From Stenotrophomonas sp. UBA7346 (lineage in GTDB: Bacteria > Pseudomonadota > Gammaproteobacteria > Xanthomonadales > Xanthomonadaceae), in assembly GCA_002471015.1 (NCBI GenBank), contig DKPB01000065.1, positions 1-22,691 on the forward strand: a DNA stretch of 22,691 nt. Reading direction: 5' to 3'. Below are positions 14,536 to 22,538 of the stretch, piece after piece. The notes beneath the pieces were generated by a model. The model had not been told where the DNA came from and did no database searches. It saw nothing but the letters and a program-made list of their open reading frames with translations. Made by a program: the position numbers and the translations under genes. The stretch's first letter is position 1. The number at the start of each line of letters is the position of its first letter.

Positions 14536-15027
14536 TCAACGACCGTCACCTGCCTGCGTGCAGTCTTGCTGCGCACAGAATGCGGCCGCGCGCGCCTGCT
14601 GCTCGGCGCTCAGCTCCGGCGGTGGCCGCGCGATGGCGGACTGGATCTGATCGGGGCCGCCGGTGAGCTTGTTCAGGCCCTGCCCGGCCTTCAACAGGCC
14701 GTAGGCGATGCCCATCATCACGTAGCCGCCACTCATGCCCACCTGCTCGGGCGAGGGTGGCTCGCTCCAGTTCTTGCTGAAACGGTTGGGCACAGCCTGC
14801 ACCGGGTTCTTGAACCGGTACAGATTCAGCGGTTGATCGTCCTCCGGCTTGAGCGCGCGCACTTCGCCCAAGGTGGTGACCGGGCCGTCCACCGGCGGTG
14901 GGGCGGGCTCGGCCGGCGCCTGCCCGCTGGCTTCCCCGTCCGCCTGCGGCAGCTGCTGTGCCTGCGCATTGCCCGCCAACAGGAGGATCATCACGGCCAA
15001 CCCTGGCCATCGTCGTGCTGCCACCAC
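14536..15027 (-). CDS. Small secreted or periplasmic protein of unknown function
   Basis: I do not recognise this 163-residue protein. It starts at a GTG with GGAGG six bases upstream. Residues 1-23 form a signal peptide (LAVMILLLAGNAQA, cut after AQA). Next come a Gln/Ala/Pro-rich low-complexity stretch (EPAPPPVDGP), a middle part with LNLYRFKNPVQAVPNRFSKNW, a Gly-rich helix-like segment (MSGGYVMMGIAYGLLKAGQGL), and a C-terminus with two cysteines (CAQQDC) that could form a disulfide in the periplasm. Codon use is like its neighbours, so it looks like a real gene. It lies upstream of rlmF in the same orientation and divergent from the helicase operon. Confidence 0.75.
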   Translation of the reverse strand: MVAARRWPGLAVMILLLAGNAQAQQLPQADGEASGQAPAEPAPPPVDGPVTTLGEVRALKPEDDQPLNLYRFKNPVQAVPNRFSKNWSEPPSPEQVGMSGGYVMMGIAYGLLKAGQGLNKLTGGPDQIQSAIARPPPELSAEQQARAAAFCAQQDCTQAGDGR

Positions 15028-15226
15028 CGTCTTCCTCCACCCGCGGCTGAAGGCAGCAGGATACGAACCCGACCTTCAGGTTTTGTTGCTGCCGCCTGAC
15101 TGCCATGCACACCGCTGTGAGACCGGGTGTGCGCTCAAGCGCGTACACGGGGACATGGGCCGCAGTCCCCACGCGGCCCGGCAGGTGAATCGGCGCAACG
15201 CGGTCCGTACCGGCCCAACCTGCCGT

Positions 15227-15249
15227 GGTGTCTCACCACGTGAGACACC
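15227..15249. promoter_or_regulatory. Perfect 23-nt palindrome upstream of the helicase-nuclease operon
   Basis: GGTGTCTCAC and GTGAGACACC form a perfect 10-bp dyad around CAC, ending 39 bases before the helicase ATG. It could be an operator or an mRNA hairpin. It does not match the LexA box. A second, weaker dyad, GCACACC (15107-15113) with GGTGTGC (15126-15132), lies in the same 261-base divergent gap. Confidence 0.55.
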
Positions 15250-15288
15250 GATGTGCTTCCATTGTGTCCTTTGATCGGCAGTCCGTGC

Positions 15289-17772
15289 ATGGCGTTTTCC
15301 CTCGCTCCCCGCACCGAAGCCAGCGAACGGGCGCTGGCAACCACCGATGGCCTGCCCTCGCGTGACGGCTCGTTGCTCGGCCAGCGCCTGGCCCGGCGCT
15401 ACAAGGACCGGGTCACCGGCAGTTTCACCATTCCGGGCCGCGAAGGCAGCTATGCGCCGATTCCCGATGACGTGCCCGAGGCGCTGAAGGCCGCGCTGAA
15501 AGCACGCGGCATCGAGCAGCTGTATTCGCACCAGGCCGAGGCATGGGATGCCAGCCAGCGCGGCGAGCATGTCGCCATCGTCACGCCTACCGCCTCCGGC
15601 AAATCGCTGTGCTACACCCTGCCGGTGGTCAGCGCGGCGATGCAGGGCAATGCCAAGGCCTTGTACCTGTTTCCGACCAAGGCGCTGGCGCAGGACCAGG
15701 TGGCCGAGCTGCTGGAGCTCAACCGCGCCGGTGACCTCGGCGTCAAGGCGTTCACCTTCGATGGCGATACCCCCGGCGATGCGCGCCAGGCGATCCGCCT
15801 GCATGGCGACATCGTGGTCAGCAACCCCGACATGCTGCACCAGGCCATCCTGCCGCACCACACCAAGTGGGCGCAGTTCTTCGAGAACCTGCGCTATGTG
15901 GTGATCGACGAGATCCACACCTATCGCGGTGTGTTTGGCAGCCACGTCACCAATGTGCTGCGCCGGCTCAAGCGCATCTGCGCGTTCTACGGCGTGCAAC
16001 CGCAGTTCATCCTGTGCTCGGCCACCATCGGCAACCCGCATGCGCATGCCGAGGCGCTGGTGGAAGAGCGCGTGCATGCGATCACCGAATCCGGCGCGCC
16101 CACCGGGCCCAAGCATGTGCTGCTGTGGAACCCGCCGGTCATCAATCCGGACCTTGGCCTGCGCGCCTCGGCGCGCTCGCAGGCCAACCGCATTGCCCGC
16201 ATCGCGATCAAGAGCGGGCTGAAGACGCTGGTGTTCGCGCAGACGCGCTTGATGGTGGAGGTGCTGACCAAGTACCTGAAGGACATCTTCGACAACGATC
16301 CGCGCAAGCCGGCGCGTATCCGTGCCTATCGCGGCGGCTACCTGCCCACCGAGCGCCGCGAGGTGGAGCGGGCGATGCGCGCCGGCAACATCGACGGCAT
16401 CGTCAGCACCTCGGCCCTGGAGCTGGGCGTGGATATCGGTGCGCTCGACGTGGTCATCCTCAATGGCTACCCCGGCAGCGTTGCGGCGACGTGGCAGCGC
16501 TTCGGCCGCGCCGGTCGCCGGCAACAGGCCGCGCTGGGCGTGATGGTGGCCAGCAGCCAGCCGCTGGACCAGTACGTGGTGCGGCACCCGGATTTCTTCG
16601 CCAATGCCACCCCCGAGCACGCGCGCATCTCGCCGGACCAGCCGCTGATCCTGTTCGATCACATCCGCTGCGCTGCCTTCGAGCTGCCATTCCTCGCAGG
16701 CGAACCGTTCGGGCCAATCGATCCGCTGGTATTCCTGCAGGCGTTGGCCGAGACCGAAGTGGTGCATCAGGAAGGCGACCGCTGGGAATGGATTGCCGAC
16801 AGCTATCCCGCCAATGCGGTGAGCCTGCGCGCGGTGGCCGATGGCAACTTCGTGGTGGTGGATCGCAGCGATGGCAAGCAGCAGATCATCGCCGAGGTGG
16901 ATTACTCCGCCGCTGCGTTGACCCTGTACGAAGGTGCCATCCACATGGTGCAAAGCACGCCCTACCAGGTGGAGCGGCTGGACTGGGACGGACGCAAGGC
17001 CTACGTGACCCGCACGCATGTGGATTACTACACCGACAGCATCGACTACACCAAGCTGAAAGTACTGGACCGCTTCGACGGCGATGGCGCCGGCCGTGGC
17101 GATTCACACCACGGCGAAGTGCATGTGGTGCGGCGCGTCGCCGGTTACAAGAAGATTCGCTACTACACGCACGAGAACATCGGCTACGGCCCGGTCAACC
17201 TGCCCGACCAGGAACTGCATACCACCGCGGTGTGGTGGCAGCTACCGCAGGCCACCTTGCTGCGCAGCTTCGCGCAGAAGCAGGACGCGCTGGATGGTTT
17301 CCTCGGGGCCGCCTATGCCTTGCACATCGTTGCCACCGTCGCGGTAATGGCCGATGCGCGCGATCTGCAGAAGGCGGTGGGCAATGGTGACGGTGCCTGG
17401 TTTGCGGTAGCCGACCAGACCGGCCGTGGCCAGCTGCGTGGCAACGAAGCCGGCGAAGGCGCGGTGGAGCTGATGCAGAGCTTCGTGCCGACGGTATACC
17501 TGTACGACAACTTCCCCGGCGGCGTGGGTCTGAGCGAGCCGCTGTGGCAGCGCCAGGGCGAGCTGGTGCAGCGCGCCCTGGAGCTGGTGGAGCGCTGCGA
17601 CTGCAATGCCGGCTGCCCCGCCTGCGTGGGCCCGGTGCTGGCGGCGCAGGAAGAGGACAAGGGCGAGACACCGCGTTCGCTGGCCTTGAAGGTGTTGTCG
17701 CTGCTGTCGGCCGAGCGTTGCGACCAGGTGCAGGCGTTTGCCGCCGATGAGGCGCTCGACCTGCTGCCATGA
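15289..17772 (+). CDS. DUF1998-type DEAD/H-box helicase (MrfA/YprA-like)
   Basis: The 827-residue protein is a superfamily 2 helicase. The Walker A motif TPTASGKS is at 99-106, DEIH is at 207-210, and the second RecA domain carries STSALELGVDIGALD and QRFGRAGRR. A C-terminal MrfA/DUF1998-like region ends in four closely spaced cysteines (Cys770, 772, 776, 779; CDCNAGCPAC) expected to bind zinc. This architecture and the following YprB-type nuclease match B. subtilis MrfA, a 3'-to-5' DNA helicase that works with MrfB to repair mitomycin C damage outside the UvrABC route. The ATG at 15289 has only weak ribosome-binding signals, but it precedes the first family-like residues. The ORF overlaps the nuclease gene by four bases (ATGA), implying translational coupling. 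Confidence 0.92.
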   Translation: MAFSLAPRTEASERALATTDGLPSRDGSLLGQRLARRYKDRVTGSFTIPGREGSYAPIPDDVPEALKAALKARGIEQLYSHQAEAWDASQRGEHVAIVTPTASGKSLCYTLPVVSAAMQGNAKALYLFPTKALAQDQVAELLELNRAGDLGVKAFTFDGDTPGDARQAIRLHGDIVVSNPDMLHQAILPHHTKWAQFFENLRYVVIDEIHTYRGVFGSHVTNVLRRLKRICAFYGVQPQFILCSATIGNPHAHAEALVEERVHAITESGAPTGPKHVLLWNPPVINPDLGLRASARSQANRIARIAIKSGLKTLVFAQTRLMVEVLTKYLKDIFDNDPRKPARIRAYRGGYLPTERREVERAMRAGNIDGIVSTSALELGVDIGALDVVILNGYPGSVAATWQRFGRAGRRQQAALGVMVASSQPLDQYVVRHPDFFANATPEHARISPDQPLILFDHIRCAAFELPFLAGEPFGPIDPLVFLQALAETEVVHQEGDRWEWIADSYPANAVSLRAVADGNFVVVDRSDGKQQIIAEVDYSAAALTLYEGAIHMVQSTPYQVERLDWDGRKAYVTRTHVDYYTDSIDYTKLKVLDRFDGDGAGRGDSHHGEVHVVRRVAGYKKIRYYTHENIGYGPVNLPDQELHTTAVWWQLPQATLLRSFAQKQDALDGFLGAAYALHIVATVAVMADARDLQKAVGNGDGAWFAVADQTGRGQLRGNEAGEGAVELMQSFVPTVYLYDNFPGGVGLSEPLWQRQGELVQRALELVERCDCNAGCPACVGPVLAAQEEDKGETPRSLALKVLSLLSAERCDQVQAFAADEALDLLP

Positions 17773-18857
17773 GCATCAGCCTGGACAAATTGAAGGCCCT
17801 GCGTAAACAAGCGGGGCTGGCAACGGCAGCGCCTGCAACAGCCGGCGAGCGCACCGCTGTTGCAGGAGCGGCGTCAGCCGCGAAGCCACAGCTGGTGGAC
17901 GCTGCAGTGGTGCCCGTTACTCCGGATGCATCTGGTTCTTCGTCGACTGCGGAAGCTGTATCGGCTTCGCGGCTGACGCCGCTCCTACAAAAGCCGAAGA
18001 CGGAATCCTCGGTGTTCGGCTGGGTCGATCAGATCCAGCACAAACCCGCAGCGCCACAGGATGGCGCTGCGTTGCGACGCTTGTTGGCGACGCGCAACCG
18101 CGCCATCAATCCTGCACAACCCATCGAACGTGGTCCGGTGGATCGTGATCTACCTGGCACCGAGATTGCACCTGGCCTGCATCTGATCGAGGCCTTCATC
18201 CCGCAGGCGATTCCAACGCAACCGCTGTCGTTGGCTTTCAGCAAACGTCCTGAAGAATCCGTCGCACCGCAGGATCTGCTGTTCTTCGACACCGAAACCA
18301 CCGGCCTGGCCGGCGGCACCGGTACCCGCGCCTTCATGATTGGTGCCGCCGACTGGCATCACGATGCAGCGCGCGGCGAAGGCCTGCGCGTGCGCCAGCT
18401 GCTGATGTCGACGATGGGTGCGGAGAGCGCGATGCTGGAGCTGTTCGCCAGCTGGTTGGCGCCGACGACCGTGCTGTCCAGTTACAACGGCCGCTGCTAT
18501 GACGCGCCACTGCTGAAGACGCGCTATCGGCTGGCGCGGCGCGGTGATCCGATTTCGGCATTGGATCACGTGGACCTGCTGTTCCCCACCCGCCGCCGCT
18601 ATCGCGGTACCTGGGAGAACTGCCGGCTGGCGACTATCGAACGGCAGTTGCTGCTGATCGCCCGCGAGGATGACTTGCCGGGTTCGGAAGCGCCTGCGGC
18701 GTGGTTGAGTTATCTGCGCGGTGGCAGCGCGCGCAACCTGCGCCGTGTTGGTGAGCATAACCATCAGGACGTGGTGACGCTGGCGCAGCTGTTCCTGCGC
18801 CTGGTGCAGGCGGAAGCAGATGAGCGGGCGGAGTTGGCGTTGGAGGCTGAGCGCTGA
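17769..18857 (+). CDS. YprB/MrfB-type DEDD exonuclease (RNase H-like fold)
   Basis: The 362-residue protein has a C-terminal RNase H-like exonuclease domain (about 168-345) with the DEDD acidic residues visible: Asp174 and Glu176 (FFDTETTGL), Asp245 (SSYNGRCYDAPLLKTR), and Asp334 with His330 (EHNHQDVV). This matches YprB, named MrfB in B. subtilis, the nuclease partner of the MrfA helicase. The ATG overlaps the helicase stop codon. The N-terminal 30 residues (SISLDKLKALRKQAG) are followed by a low-complexity linker, residues 31-75, that is largely encoded by a REP-type inverted repeat yet keeps the frame open. A conserved segment with LPGTEIAPGLHLIEAFIP precedes the nuclease domain. It is expected to act on damaged DNA with its partner helicase. 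Confidence 0.88.
   Translation: MSISLDKLKALRKQAGLATAAPATAGERTAVAGAASAAKPQLVDAAVVPVTPDASGSSSTAEAVSASRLTPLLQKPKTESSVFGWVDQIQHKPAAPQDGAALRRLLATRNRAINPAQPIERGPVDRDLPGTEIAPGLHLIEAFIPQAIPTQPLSLAFSKRPEESVAPQDLLFFDTETTGLAGGTGTRAFMIGAADWHHDAARGEGLRVRQLLMSTMGAESAMLELFASWLAPTTVLSSYNGRCYDAPLLKTRYRLARRGDPISALDHVDLLFPTRRRYRGTWENCRLATIERQLLLIAREDDLPGSEAPAAWLSYLRGGSARNLRRVGEHNHQDVVTLAQLFLRLVQAEADERAELALEAER
17860..17990. repeat. REP-type inverted repeat embedded in the nuclease coding sequence
   Basis: The left arm (17860-17887, with AGGAGCGGCGTCAGCCGCG) and right arm (17963-17990, with CGCGGCTGACGCCGCTCCT) are 28-nt reverse complements with one mismatch, separated by 75 bases. They are the same family as the intergenic element at 2610-2750. 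The reading frame passes through both arms, encoding VAGAASAAKP and SASRLTPLLQ in the linker of the YprB-like protein. Confidence 0.85.
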
Positions 18858-18894
18858 GTTTCAGTTGCTCTTCTCGCTTCACTTCAAGAGCCTA

Positions 18895-18989
18895 CCCCTC
18901 CCCAACCCTCCCCTTGGCTGTGCCAAAGGGAGGGAGCAGAGCTTGGCCCCCTCCCTTGCGCGAAGCGCAGGGGAGGGTTGGGGGAGGGG
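18895..18989. repeat. C/G-rich inverted repeat between convergent genes
   Basis: CCCCTCCCCAACCCTCCCCT (18895-18914) is matched by AGGGGAGGGTTGGGGGAGGG (from 18969), its near-exact reverse complement. Inside are CTTGGCTGTGCCAAAGGGAG and CTCCCTTGCGCGAAGCGCAG, each a small palindrome of its own. The element fills most of the 185-base gap between the nuclease gene and the convergent M56 gene and may serve as a 3'-end structure for both. Close relatives are at 2258-2568 and 22539-22691. Confidence 0.8.
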
Positions 18990-19042
18990 TGCTTCTGCTC
19001 TGCTCTTGCTCTGCTTCGCAGCTGCACCACCACCCTCAAACA

Positions 19043-20878
19043 TCACCCACCAAGCGGCTGCGCAATTCCACTGCTGATCGCTTCGCGGATCAGCTGCTCC
19101 GCATCACGATTGGCCCTGGCACTGGCCGCTGCCTGCTGCCTGCCCAACTCGGCCTGCTGCTTGCCCAGTTCCCTCTGCTGCGCAGCCAGGCTTTCCATCT
19201 CCGCACGCATTGCCGGGTTGTCCATTTCCTCACGCGCCTGGTCAAGCTTGCGCCGTGCCTCTTCAGACGCACGGCGTTGTGCGGCGGTACGTTCACCCGA
19301 ACTCAATGCCAGCTGCGCCTGCTCATTCGCCAGCTCACCAATCCGTGCGCCGATCTCGCCCATGCGCTCGCCGATCTGCCCCTGGCGGTCACCCAAGGCT
19401 CCCTGCCGGTCACCCAGCCGGCCCTGCGCATCCCCCAGGCGCACGCTTTCGGCGTACAACCGCTCAAAGCGCGACAAGGTTGCCGCATCACGCACCACAT
19501 AGCGCTTGCCGTCACGGCGTACCAGCAGCACGCCCTTGCCGTCGTCCAGTTGCTTGGCTTCGCGCAGGTCGGCAACGCTGCCATTCATGACGTTGTGGTT
19601 GCCCCTGATCAGCACATAACCATCGGCGTTCTGGTTGCTGGAAAGGTGGATCACGCCTTGCGTGCGGAGTGGTGCAGCGGGTGCGGGCGGGGCCGCAGGC
19701 GGTGCGGGTGGCACCACCAACGCCGGTGGTGCTGGCGGTGCGGCGGGTACTGCAGCAGCGGCAACCACTGTGCGCGACACCGACCCTGCAGCCGGTGCGG
19801 TGGGTGCGGTGGGTGCGCTGGGCGCCATCGGCGCAGCGGGTGCGGCCAAAGGCGCCGGCGGCGCGGGGGGCGCAGGCGGTGCCGGCATCGCCACCAGCCG
19901 CAACGGTGCCACACCAACCAGAGCGACGGCGGCCAGAATCAGTACCGCACCAGCGCGCGGGAACGACGAAGTGTCCTGCAACATGAGCAATCTCCGCTTG
20001 AGGCTGAGGAAAGTCGGCGAGGCGCTGGCCAAGCCAGCACCGGGCCGGGGAGCAACGCCCAGCTGCAACAGCAGGCGTCCATAGTGTTGGCGGCAGTGCC
20101 GGTCACCGGCGACCACCGCGGCATCCACCGCCGCCTCGCGGGCGATGGCGTATTCGCGGGCGGCCAGATGCACCACCGGGTTGAAGAAGAACAGGTGCTG
20201 GGCCAGCGCAGGCACCAGGCCCAGCCACAGGTCGTGGCGCTGCAGGTGCACCAGCTCGTGGGTCAGCGCCATATCCAACTGGTCGTCACCCATGCGCTGC
20301 AGGCCACGTGCCGGCAACAGCAACACGGGACGCCATGGGCCAATCAGCTGCGGCGAATCGATCGCATTGCTCAGCATCAGCCGCGGTGCGCGGCGCAGGC
20401 CGTGCGCATCGGCGGCCAATGCGAGCGCGGCATTGAGCTTGTGGTCGCGGCAGGGCTGCGCGGCACGCAGCTGGACGCGGCTGGCACGCAACGCCAGCAT
20501 GGTACGCAGCGCCATCACCAGTACGCCTGCAGCCCACATCGCCATCAACACCAGGCTCCACGACCAACCGCTGTCCACTGGCAGTGGTTGCATCACGATG
20601 ATCGGCGCGGCGGCTGCCGATGCCGTCGTGGTCATGGTCATGGTCTGCGCCACCACTGGCGCCGCATCGAGGGCCGGCAACAAGGGCAGCTCCAGTGGCG
20701 AGGCCCAGAACACGCCCACCACCGCCTGCAGTGCCACCAGCCACCACAGCGCGCACTGGGTGCTGGCCGGCAGCCGCCGCACATATCGGCATAGCAGCCA
20801 CACCAGGCCTGCCAGCAATGCGGTCTGCACGCTGGTCGCCAGCAAGCGGCTGCCCAACAACTCAAGCGTCATCGACAT
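19043..20878 (-). CDS. BlaR1-like M56 metallopeptidase with coiled-coil sensor region
   Basis: The 611-residue protein is a BlaR1/MecR1-type membrane peptidase. It has N-terminal membrane segments (about 15-31, 43-60, 108-128) and a zinc motif HELVH at 207-211 within LTHELVHLQRHD. A last membrane segment lies at about 309-329. The part beyond should be periplasmic and has a Pro/Ala-rich linker (331-404), a short domain with GYVLIRGNHNVMNGS and LLVRRDGKRYVVRD (about 408-463), and heptad repeats (481-522, LGDAQGR LGDRQGA LGDRQGQ and so on; 564-584, LAAQQRE LGKQQAE LGRQQAA). There is no SxxK penicillin-binding domain. In this family a signal activates the peptidase, leading to cleavage of the BlaI partner. 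GGGAGGA is seven bases before the ATG, and the BlaI-like gene ends three bases upstream, so they form one operon. Confidence 0.9.
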   Translation of the reverse strand: MSMTLELLGSRLLATSVQTALLAGLVWLLCRYVRRLPASTQCALWWLVALQAVVGVFWASPLELPLLPALDAAPVVAQTMTMTTTASAAAAPIIVMQPLPVDSGWSWSLVLMAMWAAGVLVMALRTMLALRASRVQLRAAQPCRDHKLNAALALAADAHGLRRAPRLMLSNAIDSPQLIGPWRPVLLLPARGLQRMGDDQLDMALTHELVHLQRHDLWLGLVPALAQHLFFFNPVVHLAAREYAIAREAAVDAAVVAGDRHCRQHYGRLLLQLGVAPRPGAGLASASPTFLSLKRRLLMLQDTSSFPRAGAVLILAAVALVGVAPLRLVAMPAPPAPPAPPAPLAAPAAPMAPSAPTAPTAPAAGSVSRTVVAAAAVPAAPPAPPALVVPPAPPAAPPAPAAPLRTQGVIHLSSNQNADGYVLIRGNHNVMNGSVADLREAKQLDDGKGVLLVRRDGKRYVVRDAATLSRFERLYAESVRLGDAQGRLGDRQGALGDRQGQIGERMGEIGARIGELANEQAQLALSSGERTAAQRRASEEARRKLDQAREEMDNPAMRAEMESLAAQQRELGKQQAELGRQQAAASARANRDAEQLIREAISSGIAQPLGG

Positions 20879-20881
20879 GGC

Positions 20882-21268
20882 TCAATCCTCCCGGCGCTGC
20901 GACTGCAGCTTGCTGACCAGCGCTTCCAGTTCGGCCAGTTCGTTGTCGCTGACCTCGGCCTTCTCCGACATCCACGCCACGAAGGGCGAGATCGAGCCCT
21001 GCAGGGTCTTCTCGACAAAGCTGCCGACCGCGCCGTTGACCACTTCCTGCTGCTCGGCGGTGGTGCGGTAGCGGTACACGCCCTCGTCCTGCTCGCGCTG
21101 CAGGTAGCCCTTGCTGCGCAGGCGCTCCATCATCGTCAGCACGGTGGAGCGGGCCAGCCCGCGGGCCTCACCAAAGCGTGCGGCAACCTCGCCAACGCTG
21201 GTGGGTTCGTTCTCTCCGATGTACTGCAGCAGGGCCAGTTCCTGGTCCCCGATGGTCTTGCGGCGCAT
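20882..21268 (-). CDS. BlaI/MecI/CopY-family repressor
   Basis: The 128-residue protein is a winged-helix repressor of the BlaI/MecI/CopY family. The DNA-binding part is about residues 6-66, with ELALLQYIGENEPTSVGEV, LARSTVLTMMERLRSKGYL and the wing EQDEGVYRYR. The C-terminal third (FVEKTLQGSISPFVAWMSE...) is the dimerisation region. In this family the dimer binds TACA-N2-TGTA operators and is cleaved when the membrane peptidase partner is activated. Two such operators lie in its own promoter. The ATG at 21268 was chosen over longer in-frame extensions because those run through the operators. The gene is the first of a two-gene operon with the M56 protein. Confidence 0.92.
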   Translation of the reverse strand: MRRKTIGDQELALLQYIGENEPTSVGEVAARFGEARGLARSTVLTMMERLRSKGYLQREQDEGVYRYRTTAEQQEVVNGAVGSFVEKTLQGSISPFVAWMSEKAEVSDNELAELEALVSKLQSQRRED

Positions 21269-21278
21269 GGCCGTCTCC

Positions 21279-21325
21279 GTGACTACATTTGTCGTCACGG
21301 TAGATTCGCCTACATTTGTAGTCAA
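21279..21325 (-). promoter_or_regulatory. Promoter of the BlaI-M56 operon with two operators
   Basis: On the minus strand TTGACT (21325-21320) and TACCGT (21302-21297) are separated by 17 bases, a good sigma-70 promoter. A perfect TACATTTGTA box (21311-21320) touches the -35 element and spacer. A larger near-palindrome, GTGACTACATTTGTCGTCAC (21279-21298), covers the -10 edge and the expected start of transcription. The two centres are 27 bases apart. Both fit the TACA-N2-TGTA type bound by BlaI/CopY repressors, so autorepression is very likely. Confidence 0.75.
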
Positions 21326-21365
21326 TAGCCCGGATGGCACCCTGACCGCTGCCGGGCTGAATGAT

Positions 21366-22481
21366 TCAGCTGACGGCGCTGTCAATCTGCCAGCGCGCGA
21401 ACTCGCTCTCGAACTCGGCCAGGCTCAGCAGGCCCATGCAGGCATGGGCCCCGGTCGGCAGCCCTTCGCCGCGGGCGAAACGGCGTGCCAGCAGCACGGC
21501 CGCGAAGGTCGGAATCTCCGGACCGTGCAGCATTGGAGCAGTGAGATCCCAATGCACAGTGTGCTGCAGGCCATCGCGTTGGCCACGCAGGGTGATGCGC
21601 ATGCCGCCAAGATCGGTACCGAAGCGATCGAACCAGCGACCAGCCCGGGCAAATACGCCGGCCAGCGCATCCATCGGCAATGGCAGGCCAATGCGCCGAA
21701 GCCAAGCCATCGCAGCCAGAGAGCGCGACAGGAACGGCAACTCCAGCGCCGCGCGGAAGCGCACGGTCGCCACGCCGGGATAACGCTGCACCAGCAGCGT
21801 GTGGTCCGGCACATCACAGGGCGACGCCAGGCGCGGACCAATGCGGGCGAAGCGCACCGGCTGCGGATCGGCCCAGCCGGTCACCGTCTGCCAGCGGCCA
21901 TCCAGCCAGCACTCGAACGGTTTGCCGCAATACGAAAGCACCGCACGCACCGTAGCCATGCCCAGTGGCGTGGCCTGCGCGGGTGCGATAACCATGTCGA
22001 TACTGTGCAGTTGATCGAACTGCGGAGCGAGTGCATCCACCACCGCGCTGGAGAGCGCCGGCAAGGTGCTGGCGCCGCTGATGGCACTGCGTTGCGTCTG
22101 TTCGGCCAAGGCCTGCAACCGCTGCGGAAACTCGGCAACGAAGTCACGGCCGTCGGCCAGATCGATGTAGTGCATGCCCGCACGCAGGCAGGCCTGTGCC
22201 ACATCGTAGCCCTGGCCTTGGAACGGCCCCGCGGTATGGATGACCAAGGCCGCTCGCGTATCCGCCAGCTGTGCTTGGAAATCAGCGGCGGCGGTATCCA
22301 GCCGGCACAGCTCGATGGTCGCCAGATCCACACCGGGCAGATTGGCTGCGGCCTGCGCTGGATTGCGGCCAGCGGCTATGACTTTGATACCCGGCGTGAT
22401 CGCAAGTGCGCGCACGATGCGCGCGCCAAAATGACCGTAACCGCCCAACACCAGAACACGACAGCTTTCCTGCTGTGACAT
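21366..22481 (-). CDS. Saccharopine dehydrogenase-like NAD(P)-binding protein
   Basis: The 371-residue protein begins with a Rossmann nucleotide-binding loop (VLVLGGYGHFGARIVRAL, Gly residues at about 13-18) and continues as a saccharopine dehydrogenase/homospermidine synthase-type fold: VIHTAGPFQGQGYDVAQACLRAGMHYIDLAD (split across residues about 80-110) and a SGASTLPALSSAVVDAL segment. Such proteins are usually called saccharopine dehydrogenase NADP-binding domain proteins and may be trans-acting enoyl reductase-like. The reaction is not known. AGGAAG is five bases before the ATG. It lies upstream of the BlaI-like gene in the same direction, but a separate promoter with operators intervenes, so it is probably not part of that regulon except by read-through. 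Confidence 0.82.
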   Translation of the reverse strand: MSQQESCRVLVLGGYGHFGARIVRALAITPGIKVIAAGRNPAQAAANLPGVDLATIELCRLDTAAADFQAQLADTRAALVIHTAGPFQGQGYDVAQACLRAGMHYIDLADGRDFVAEFPQRLQALAEQTQRSAISGASTLPALSSAVVDALAPQFDQLHSIDMVIAPAQATPLGMATVRAVLSYCGKPFECWLDGRWQTVTGWADPQPVRFARIGPRLASPCDVPDHTLLVQRYPGVATVRFRAALELPFLSRSLAAMAWLRRIGLPLPMDALAGVFARAGRWFDRFGTDLGGMRITLRGQRDGLQHTVHWDLTAPMLHGPEIPTFAAVLLARRFARGEGLPTGAHACMGLLSLAEFESEFARWQIDSAVS

Positions 22482-22538
22482 CGGATCTTCCTGCGTCGAT
22501 TGCTGGGTGGATTATCGGCGAGGAATGAACTGTTTTTG

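Noticed and set aside
15076..17019. A 647-codon minus-strand open frame opposite the helicase
   Set aside because: No recognisable motif; the helicase motifs are all on the plus strand in another frame.
18914..20794. A 626-codon plus-strand open frame opposite the M56 gene
   Set aside because: It is a high-GC antisense shadow. Its translation is low-complexity, rich in His, Gln and Arg, whereas the minus strand encodes a clear M56 family protein.
19043..21268. A beta-lactamase regulation locus (blaI-blaR1 with a nearby beta-lactamase)
   Set aside because: The M56 protein has no penicillin-binding domain and no beta-lactamase gene is in the window, so the bla names were not assigned.
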